From NCBI GenBank assembly GCA_017354895.1, contig CP071496.1:3720001-3784000 (forward strand): a stretch of 64,000 nt of DNA, given 5' to 3'. The stretch comes from Podospora comata (lineage: Eukaryota; Ascomycota; Sordariomycetes; Sordariales; Podosporaceae). Shown in pieces: positions 56,103 to 64,000 of this stretch. Numbering within the stretch: the first letter of the stretch is position 1; each line of letters starts with the position of its first letter. The notes beneath the pieces were generated by a model, which worked only from the letters and a program-made list of their open reading frames with translations, made no database searches and was not told the DNA's origin. The position numbers and the translations under genes are program-made.

Positions 56103-56246
56103 TGGATCACCTGAATCACCATGCCAAGCGTGATTCTGGATCAATTCTCCCATTTCCCAGCGTTGGATCACCGTGGAACACGGTGCCAAGTGTGATTCTG
56201 GATCACTCCTGTCACCTTAGGATCACTTGAATCACCACGCTCCCAG
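56103..56246. repeat. Direct copies of a GGATCAC...GTGATTCTGGATCA unit
   Basis: Three related units start at 56103, 56164 and 56219 (spacing 61 and 55). Units one and two share TGGATCAC...TGCCAAG(C/T)GTGATTCTGGATCA; unit three has the AGGATCACTTGAATCACCACGC half. Within unit one, GAATCAC and GTGATTC form an inverted pair around CATGCCAAGC. Such arrays resemble subterminal transposase-binding repeats. Confidence 0.55.
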
Positions 56247-57105
56247 CGCTCCCAGGCGCTCCACTTCCTATTGGTTCCCTTAACGATTAGCTGGGCGCCC
56301 TCGTGCCCCACATACTGCTCAATCTGCCTGTTGGCTTAACTGTATTAAGATCGCTTCCCGAAACTCTCTCTAACCTCGAGTCCGAACGTCCGCTAGGCGC
56401 GTGGTTTAAGATAAGGTTATAGGCTACGTTGCACTATCGTTTTACCGTCATGGAGCGCTAGCCTCAGTGCCTGGCCTGCTGGGACTTCGGATTGCCTCAA
56501 CGGAGCTAAGATCTACTCCGGTTGCCGTAATCTCTGAACTTTAGTGAGCACTATTGTTCCAAGCTATTGTATTGCTTCTGAGACTCTATATTTCACAAGG
56601 CTTGGATAGACTGTAAAATCTACAAACAAAAGCTGTATTTTAACAAATACTCCAATTAAAGTCTTCTTTGCTCTCAATATATTGCGCTGATAGCTATTTA
56701 AGCTTATATTCCACAAACATCAACAGTATCCCTTACAACAGGTATTAAGCTTGCTGTTATTACGAGCATTATAAATGTATATCTATTGGTTTGGGGTGCG
56801 GGCACAGGCCTGAGGGTATGAGTAAGGAAGTGGGGCTTTGGAGAAGTCAGGGGTCATGTATATAAGCGGTCTGCTTCGGACATTCTGTTTTTTACGGATC
56901 ATCGACTTTTATTTTCTTCGTATTTTGTGCTTTGCATGCGTGCAGGCAATTCTGGCCCTCTGATCAGGCTAATCCGATGCCTATTATGTGGCCTGCGAGC
57001 ACATAGTGTCTTTTCTTTATCTTTCGTGAAGTGCGGCCTGCGAGCGAGCCACTGTCACGCAGGTAAGGACATTTAAGGACCTATTGACGGTATATTTGTG
57101 GTGTT

Positions 57106-57639
57106 GTGGTTGTTTTTGTGTGTGTTTTTCACTATTCAGTACGGAATACTAAAGCTAAGTACGGTATTATAAATAACGATATCTATAACTTCGACGAGAC
57201 TAGGTTTATAATAAGCATTATTAAAACTCGTATTACTGACTATCTAAATAGCTCCCCGACTTTAATATTAGCTACGGTAGACCAGCTTACTAAAGGTATA
57301 ACGGCTATAATACACTAAGTAGCTCTCTTTTGTGCAGAGAACGCTTCACTCCATAAGGCTCACGAGGCCTTAAGCAAGCGCCGGAGAGCCAAAAAGATAC
57401 GTGTGAAGCTTGGAGGATCACTTACTGTGCAAGATGCACAGGATCTACTGGATCAGAAGGCCGTGGGTGAGGAGGCAGTGGAAGAAATACAGCCGGATAG
57501 CGGTAGTGCAGGGGGGGCTCGTACGAAGGTTCGATGCTGTGGTGTGTGCGGGAAGCCTGGCCATAACGCGCGCACTTGCCAGAAGGCTGGGGCATTATCT
57601 GATTCAGCCGTTTATGATGTAATTGTAGTTGCTTCCTAA
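57106..57639 (+). mobile_element. Pogo/Fot1-like (Tc1-mariner superfamily) transposase relic
   Basis: Two disconnected open segments carry parts of one transposase. The first (57118-57318) reads NTKAKYGIINNDIYNFDETRFIISII, matching the catalytic YNFDETGFxMGxI block of fungal DDE-1 transposases, but with Gly to Arg/Ser and Met to Ile changes, all explicable as G-to-A mutations. The second (57340-57639) reads AENASLHKAHEALSKRRRAKKIRVKLGGSLTV, a coiled-coil tail, then CCGVCGKPGHNARTCQK, a CCHC zinc knuckle typical of the C terminus of these elements. The first segment is AT-rich, the second is not. A TAA and a frame break separate them, and the N-terminal DNA-binding domain was not found. The element is dead. 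Confidence 0.75.
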
Positions 57640-58207
57640 TGTTGTTGCGGTAGAATTGAAGATAGTTGTTGTAGAGTGGTGGAGACTGTACGACTCGCTT
57701 ATATGTACGACTCGCTTATAATATACGTTATTAAATTTTGCTTATTAAACTTTTTTTATTAAACTTTGCTTACTATTTATACCTACTACATTACTTTTTT
57801 TACTACTAACTACTTAAAAATAAAGTTGTCTGAGTATAATCAGTCTTAATATAAATGTCTTTCTAAAGCTTTTTTCCAATATTAATTATATCTAAGTAGG
57901 CTCAGTAGTGGTAAAAAGCCTGATATTCCTAGGCCACGCTCAGTGAAAAACCGTAAAATGGACTTAGACTTGCTACTGCTATTGGATTTAGTGGGTTCTG
58001 ATTGGCCGGCTTAGGGCGGTGTAGGCCTATAGGGCAAAGGGCACATCCAACAGCAAGCTGGTCTGAGCTCTGAGACTACTCGATGCACCATGGGCTTGTT
58101 ACGCATGTGACATTCTGGACCGCGTTTATAGAAGACCGCGTGTCCTCAAATGCATAAGGTAGCGGTGAACAGTTGACGGTCAGTGCAGACATTCCTTATG
58201 TACCTCC

Positions 58208-60265
58208 TTACACCAAACTTGCAACGATCTCCTCCCCTTGATCATCCCACTGCCCCTGTCTAGAGCCCGCTAGTCCAATTCTCTCATACAGACCCAACGT
58301 CTTGTCAACACAACGCAGCACAAGCCCAATCTCCTCCAGCGGTCTGTTCGACGGATTGCTCCCCTCGACAGGATTCGTCCCAAGATGCAGCCACCATACC
58401 ATTTCCCCATCGGGAACGACAATGCTGTCCCCGCTTTCAGAAGGGGGAGGGTAGTCCGAGGCAAAATTGAACGTTCCAGACGCGGCTCCAAAGCTAGCCT
58501 CGAACCAAGCGTTGTAAAACTTCTTTCTGTCGCGTGCCACGGCAGGGTCTTTGCTGTTGATTGATATGCCCTTGAGTGCTTTCCCTTTGAGGGTGATACA
58601 ATGTCGCGTCGATTTTAGATTAAGTGCCGCTGAAGTCATCGTGGAGGGGACTGCAAACGCAGGTGGTGGGATAATGTCTAGAACTTCAGTTGTTGCACTA
58701 TCCACCCAGTGAAGTGGCCACATGCAGATCGCGTCTGCGACGGTTGTCCAAGACCATGTCGGCCCTGGGAGTCGCAGTTCTGCAGTAGTGCCTGGTCTGA
58801 CTGGACCGGCCACCACTACCGCTGTGACTTCCCAGGCCAAGTCCCCCACAAGAGAATCTGACCAAAGTCCAGAGAGGTAAACGGAATTTTTGGGACGCGT
58901 GAGGGTCATGTGCTCCTTTGCCAGGCCTAGTATAGCTGGGCCACGGTCGGTGGAAAACGTCAGTTGTTGCTGAGTGTACCAGTATATCATCCTTCGCCAC
59001 ATGTCGTGATGGGCTGAGGTTGGAAAATTTGGGGCCAGTGCAGAGGTGGGATTGCGACTCCGGGAAGACTTCAAATGCGGCAGGGTGGCGTAGATAGTGT
59101 TTGGGTCACACTCACACCACGCCTTCTCCATGCACTCCCAGTTGAGCTCGTCGTATCCAAAGTGGAGGATCCGCCTCGAGAGAAGCCGTTCCTGGAAGAC
59201 CCAGGCGCGTTGAAGTAGAGGATAATGAGTAGGCGAAGAGACATGAGGGCCCTCGGCACGGACTGCGACAGTGATGCTTGGATCTCCGTCTACCGTGACG
59301 CTATGCTGAAAGTCAGGAAATAGGGTGTCCGTGCACCCTTCATCGCAGCGCGTGGCAGATATGGTGAGAAGAGCGTTGCTGTAGATGGAACACATTTCTG
59401 GTGCTTGTTCTGACCAGTCATCGTGGTCATCCTGGATTATGCAGAGGCTATCAATCCAGAGGTATCGAGTTCCAAGCTCACGGGTGACAGTGATGGCGTC
59501 TCGAAAGGCTTGAGGAACGTGCTTCCATGGGATTGTCTGCTTCCAATTACCGATCGTTCCCTTGGTAGTGGTGAGAGGCTGTGTCTGTCCCCAACGATGG
59601 CTCAGGGCAATGTACCTCCCTTTTGCCCCCTCTGGCGTCTCATATAGACGCAACTGTCCATGTCCATCCGGCGGTGAAACGTCGAGAACCCTTTTTGGCA
59701 ACTTTGTCGTATCTTCATCGACCCCTTCTGAATAGGAGTTGCAGTCAGAGTGATTGTCACGACATGCTGTCAACCAGGATGTGGCAATGGTAACTTTTCC
59801 ATCAAGGCTAAGATCCCGTTTGTTCTGGGGTAACGGCGGCAGTGGCCAGTCACAAAAGCTGCCATCATCCGGCTTGAATAGCTTGATGATGTTTTGGTAG
59901 ACGATGCTCAAATGGAATGCACCAGTGAATGTGCATTGGCCATTTTCACCCCAAACCTTGGCTGGCTGGCACAAAAAAGAGACATAAAAAGGTTGCGGAG
60001 GAAAGCAACTTGCTGCCTTCAAAAACACTCGACAAGTCCTGCATCCTGACTCTGCAGCAGTGACCATGTCATCCCAGGCAGCGTCATGTTGCCACCCAGG
60101 ATGGCTCACACTCCACGACTCTGGAGAGTGTAATAGTTCGACGAATCCATCACAGATTCCGCCGGGGCATTGGGACGTTGCCATGGTGACGGATCGGGGT
60201 GAAAACAGGTATAGAAAGGAGGCCGCAGTGGAATTCTCAAGAATGCACGAGCAGTCATCAAACAT
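58208..60265 (-). CDS. HET-domain protein
   Basis: Single intact open frame of 685 residues. The HET domain lies at about residues 215-365: YIALSHRWGQTQPLTTTKGT, then IPWKHVPQAFRDAITVTRELG, RYLWIDSLCIIQDDHDDWSEQAPEMCSIYSNALLTISA, the three blocks that define the family; LLQRAWVFQERLLSRRILHF follows. There is no NACHT, WD40 or patatin domain attached. HET proteins trigger cell death or growth arrest when fungal individuals that differ genetically fuse, and many occur as variable paralogues. The N terminus could start at 60265 (MFDDCSCIL) or at 60184 (MATSQCPGGICDGF); the second looks more like family members. It sits between an AT-rich transposon island and the siderophore NRPS gene. The reading frame is uninterrupted, in contrast to the decayed island beside it. 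Confidence 0.92.
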   Translation of the reverse strand: MFDDCSCILENSTAASFLYLFSPRSVTMATSQCPGGICDGFVELLHSPESWSVSHPGWQHDAAWDDMVTAAESGCRTCRVFLKAASCFPPQPFYVSFLCQPAKVWGENGQCTFTGAFHLSIVYQNIIKLFKPDDGSFCDWPLPPLPQNKRDLSLDGKVTIATSWLTACRDNHSDCNSYSEGVDEDTTKLPKRVLDVSPPDGHGQLRLYETPEGAKGRYIALSHRWGQTQPLTTTKGTIGNWKQTIPWKHVPQAFRDAITVTRELGTRYLWIDSLCIIQDDHDDWSEQAPEMCSIYSNALLTISATRCDEGCTDTLFPDFQHSVTVDGDPSITVAVRAEGPHVSSPTHYPLLQRAWVFQERLLSRRILHFGYDELNWECMEKAWCECDPNTIYATLPHLKSSRSRNPTSALAPNFPTSAHHDMWRRMIYWYTQQQLTFSTDRGPAILGLAKEHMTLTRPKNSVYLSGLWSDSLVGDLAWEVTAVVVAGPVRPGTTAELRLPGPTWSWTTVADAICMWPLHWVDSATTEVLDIIPPPAFAVPSTMTSAALNLKSTRHCITLKGKALKGISINSKDPAVARDRKKFYNAWFEASFGAASGTFNFASDYPPPSESGDSIVVPDGEMVWWLHLGTNPVEGSNPSNRPLEEIGLVLRCVDKTLGLYERIGLAGSRQGQWDDQGEEIVASLV

Positions 60266-60569
60266 ATAGATTCTTCACTGATCGCAGTGCGACTGAGGGG
60301 TTGCATAAGTTGCTGCCTTGGCTCTTGGCAGCGCCTGACGAGAAATGTGGGGCAGACTCAGGGGCTTACTCAGGGGCTGGTGTTGGGCTATATCTCCTGG
60401 CTTAACCCTAAGCCTTTCGCACGCAGTGGTACCCTGATAAATACAGACAAACAAAACGTTAAAGGATGGCCATTACGGATACAATAACCGCCCGACAACT
60501 CCATTTTCAGATCTCATTGGTAGCAACACCTTCGAACCAAATGTAGAAATATCACACAGCAATCCCTCC
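60266..60569. other. Intergenic, no gene seen
   Basis: 304 bases between the HET gene start and the 3' end of the NRPS gene. Two ACTCAGGGGCTTACTCAGGGG-like segments lie near 60356-60380. Confidence 0.35.
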
Positions 60570-63500
60570 TCAGTTCCGGACCAAGCCCTTTAATATCTCA
60601 ACAATCTCATCCACCGCAGTACTGGCCCCCTTTAGCCCAACCTTTTCTCCTGGTCCAAAGACACCGATCATCATCATCTCTCCTGTGACAGAAACCTCGA
60701 CATCGATCGCAGCCTATTCGCGAATCAGTTGCCGTGTGATGAACTCGAACGCAGAAAAAGGACTTACCGGATATGATCCTCTCGCTGGATTCGCACCTAT
60801 ATCTTCCATCCCATCTCCACCACGTCTTTTGACCGTCCTTTGTCCTACCAACGGACTCGCAATCAACTTGACTTTTCCTTTGGGCGACGACACGGCATTG
60901 CCATCAGAAGGGTTGGAAATAAAATTAACAAACGAATCCACAATGACCCCCGTCCAGTCCTCGACCTCCCACAGCCCAACAGTGGCATTGGCACCTGAGG
61001 ATACGGCATGGATATCATCTTGTATTCTGCTTGCAATATCAAACAGATCGGCATCGTCGTTTGCAAAGTTAACCCTCAGCGGGACTAATCGAAGCGTTGG
61101 ATACGGCGGATCTAAAAGCTCATCTTCTTCCAACTGACTGGCAAGGTAGATCCCGAACACCACGTCTTTCTTCTCAACTTTTGACGAAAGGAACTTTGCA
61201 TAAGAGGCCAAAAAGAGTGATTGGAGACTGATTCCTCTGGACATGCAAAGCTGTACAAGCGGTTTGACATCTTGGATTGCCTCGTGTTTGACAAAACTTG
61301 TCCATGACTGTGGCTCTGCCGGCTGGTTGGACCGGGTAGCGAATATGTTGGGAATATCATGAAGCCTCCGACGCCTTGGAGAGCTTGGCTGAGACTGCTG
61401 GGCTGTTTTTGGCTCAAGCGTGAGCGATGACGCTTTCGCACCAGTCAAATATTCCTTCCAGAATTGCATCTTGACTGCCTTGCTTTTGGGAGAGTACTCC
61501 ACCCCAAGAGCCTTTTCCCATGCCGTCGTGGCAACTTGAGGCTTCCTCTCTACCCCTGACAGATGTGCACAAAACCTGACGAGAATGGCGGGAAGGCTGA
61601 CTGCATCATACATGGCATGATGAATCCGAAACACAAGTACCCATTTCTTGCCATGTCGCTTGACCTCAAGACCTGCAAATGGCTGCCGCTTATGTTGCTC
61701 AGGGGCGAAACTCGTCCAAGCAGTCTGGTCCGGCGACAGCTTCTCTTTCAACTTTGTAAACCAACTTCTAGCCTTGGGCCCTGGAGATGGTGGCGGTGTC
61801 ATATCAGCGTGGTTATTCTCAATAACAACCTGCAGTACCGGAACGTCTCGAGTCCTCGTAGGAAGGAAGAGAGTTCTCAGAATCGGGGTTTCCGCCCTGA
61901 GGGTGTTCCAGGCCACAATGATTGACTTGAGATCGACAGCTCCATCCAACTCGTATCGGAATTCAGGATAGAAAATGGCACCTTGTGTGTTCTGCCAGAC
62001 GGAAAGCATGTGTACTTGCATCGACGTGGCCGGAAGGACCGTCTCAACGGTGGATTCCTGCACTCCTGCGGCCGACAGGAGGCCAGGAACGCCAAGACCA
62101 TCAATAACAGAAGACTCTTCTACAGTGTTAATCCCCCTCATTGCAACTGGTGATGGGTGGTTTTGTAGGAGAGTGGCCATCTCAGAGATGGACTTTGCTC
62201 TGAGCAAGTCTCGGAACCGAATCTTGATACCCTGCTTTTGGAGAGCGGAACTAGCCTTGACTGCACTAACCGAATCAAGCCCAAGGTGGTAGATGCTGTG
62301 ACTTTTCAAGATGCTCTCCGTCGGTATTCCCGACACTTCTGCGAGAACATTTCGAATTCTTGACTCTGTTGAACTCCACGCGGAGACTTTGTCGTTTTCC
62401 ACAATTCCATCCTCCTGTGGCTTTGTGTGGTTTTGATGGTCAAGTTCAGCTGGTGGAAGTCCACAAATGGAAACCTTCCGATCCGCAAAGAGTAGGACAC
62501 TCTCCTCCGCAGAGGTAATGATATGCTGAAGGACTGCATCCAGTTGATTGACAATCTCCTTGGCGTCCTGGCGTGAGAGGCAAGTTCCATCGCAGGCTGC
62601 CCTCCACACGAGCCCAGGGCCAGACATCTCCATCTCCACGCAGACCGGATACTCAACAGCTGACTCCCCACCTATTGATGTCCATAAAGTATCACCGTCC
62701 GCTGTCGAATAGTCAAAAGGAAGATGCTGCTGAATGAACAAAGAGTTGAACAGTGGTCCGTTGGATCTGGCAAGCTTCTGTGCTTGGCGGAGCCCAAAAT
62801 GCTGAAATGGACGAATGCCGATCATGTTATCCTGCATATACCGTAACCACGACGACACTGTGCCGTGTAGCACACTCCTGATCGCGACCGTGTTCATGGT
62901 TGGGAACATAACCTTTTCCAACTCTTCGCTGTCGCGGCCTGAGAGAACTACACCAAATGTGACGTCAAGCGACCCCGTTCGAGATGCCAGTAGAGCCGCC
63001 CAGCAGGCTTGCCCAAGGACCTGGAGGGTAATACCAATGGACTTGCAGAACTGTGTGATCTTAGATCTTGTGGATGCAGATGCATACTCGACTCGATGTA
63101 TACCCTGCTGATGGGGCAAGGGCTTCAGTGGGAATATAGTAGACGAGGCACCCTCCAGAAAGCTGGACCAAAATGTCGAGGCGTCTGGCTGGTTTGAAAG
63201 TAACAGTTGATCAACCAAAGTGCTGTGATCAATTTTCGTCGATACTCCTGAGACCCCCTGATAGGCCGCACGAACATCCTGGTGAAGCAGTCCCAAAGAC
63301 CAGCCGTCATAAAGCGCATGGGAGATGGAAAGAATGGCAAATACTTCGTCCGAATTGTTGATGGTGGCAATGGTAATCTGTAAGAGTTCTTTCTGGCCAG
63401 CACCGCCAACAGCTCGTAGACGGGCAGCTTCACAGAGCCCCCCAAGCTTATCGACACTCGTCAAGTTCGCCTCAAAGATGAGATTACCCTGGAATTCAGG

Positions 63501-64000
63501 CTTTGTGACTTGGCAGTATGCAAAGTCAAACTGTGTCGCTTCAACGGGCACGAAGACTGTTCGTAGGATCTCCGAATGCTGAACCACCGCTTTCCAAGCG
63601 GACTTGAGTCGAGTGACATCTACACCAGGGGATAGCTTCCAGATATCGTGATTGAAATACAGCTGAAAATCGGATTCGATCATGTCGGCAACCATAGCTT
63701 CTTGCAGAGGGGTTGGGGGCAGTGCGTCACGCCCAACGATTTCCAGAAGACTCGACATTGTCTGGTCCTTCTCCGAGATTTGAATCTCCTCTGGTACGTC
63801 ATAAGACTCGGCTCTGTCTTGAAGTAACTGGACCATGCTCTGAATAGTTTGTGCCTTCATGAGGTCGCTGGTACCAAGCAGCAGACCATGCTTTCTCTTG
63901 AGTCTCGCGGACAGCTTGATCATGTCGATACTGTCAAGACCCAGTTCAAAAACCGGCACCGTCTCAGTAACAAGATCCACAGGTGTCTCCGCCAGCTCTG
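60570..64000 (-). CDS. SidC/ferricrocin-type siderophore NRPS, C-terminal part (partial)
   Basis: 3' portion of a very large minus-strand gene that runs off the right edge. The open reading in this window starts in a carrier domain (FELGLDSIDMIKLSARLKR, Ser is the phosphopantetheine site), then a condensation domain (SISHALYDGWSLG), a second carrier (HLGLDSVSAVKASSALQ) and a second condensation domain (FRIHHAMYDAVSL). A final short exon, joined across the intron at 60714-60767, gives AAIDVEVSVTGEMMMIGVFG...VRN with TGA at 60570-60572. The order T-C-T-C at the end of the protein is the hallmark of SidC/ferrichrome-type synthetases, which assemble hydroxamate siderophores from acyl-hydroxyornithine and amino acids by repeated use of the terminal modules. 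Expected location is the cytosol. Iron (GATA-factor SreA-type) control is expected for the family, but its promoter is outside the window. The second condensation motif is HHxxxDA, not DG. Confidence 0.9.

Larger units (their letters stand above)
55047..58207. repeat. AT-rich, gene-free transposon-relic island
   Basis: 3.2 kb with a sharp drop in GC compared with its neighbours, especially 55440-55870, 57130-57320 and 57700-57900. It holds an (AT)n run at about 55576-55592, short repeats at 56103-56246, and a transposase relic at 57106-57639. An open frame at 55355-55702 (115 codons, SNWMGAFVTRYQKTGHITAQQ) is AT-rich and not recognised; it may be a further relic. No terminal inverted repeats or target-site duplication were found by eye. 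Stop-rich frames and AT-biased codons fit repeat-induced point mutation. Confidence 0.6.

Overview
The window is nuclear DNA of a filamentous ascomycete (Pezizomycotina, most likely Sordariomycetes and probably Sordariales). The evidence is short introns (about 45-90 nt) with GT/AG borders and CTAAC/CTGAC branch points, monocistronic genes on both strands, a HET-domain gene, a fungal-type siderophore NRPS, fungal terpene synthase and P450 families, and an AT-rich transposon relic that looks mutated by RIP. All exon borders below were read by eye from splice signals and reading phase. No search was run, so family names rest on motifs.

Layout. 1-8 kb: the 5' exon of an NRPS-like gene running off the left edge, a 2.1 kb divergent intergenic region, and an 8-exon ABCC (MRP-type) transporter. 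8.4-12 kb: a dienelactone hydrolase-family gene and a decayed copy of an unrecognised membrane-protein family. 12.7-20.4 kb: a LaeA-like methyltransferase and two cytochromes P450; the first has lost a splice donor just after its haem motif. 21.4-27.1 kb: an FAD monooxygenase, an aldehyde dehydrogenase and an amidohydrolase-type decarboxylase, plausibly aromatic-acid catabolism. 27.7-31.2 kb: a secreted Thr-rich/Gly-Trp-rich protein and a GH10 xylanase.

33-45 kb: the most interesting part. A class I terpene synthase and a second decayed copy of the membrane-protein family precede a compact, apparently uncharacterised RiPP gene cluster of the dikaritin (ustiloxin/UstY) type. It holds an FAD monooxygenase (37.4-38.8 kb), a secreted precursor with four identical 12-residue cores (DGTTEFDPDLAF) between Kex2-type basic linkers (39.4-39.75 kb), and two UstY/DUF3328 oxidases, each with two HxxHC motifs (40.5-41.4 and 41.9-43.0 kb). 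A seven-helix rhodopsin-like membrane protein (43.8-45.2 kb) follows and may or may not belong. The four core copies differ at 10 of 12 codons yet encode the same peptide, so selection appears to act on the core. The proposed route is secretion, Kex2 release of the cores, and oxidative cyclisation by the UstY pair, with the flavoenzyme as tailoring enzyme.

45.9-55 kb: a secreted pepsin-like aspartic protease with a DVGA second active-site motif, a DUF1264 protein, and two larger conserved fungal proteins. 55-58.2 kb: an AT-rich gene-free island with a pogo/Fot1-type transposase relic and direct/inverted repeats. 58.2-60.3 kb: an intact HET-domain gene. 60.6-64 kb: the 3' part (T-C-T-C) of a SidC/ferricrocin-type siderophore NRPS running off the right edge. 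No pathway-specific transcription factor gene, rRNA or tRNA was recognised.
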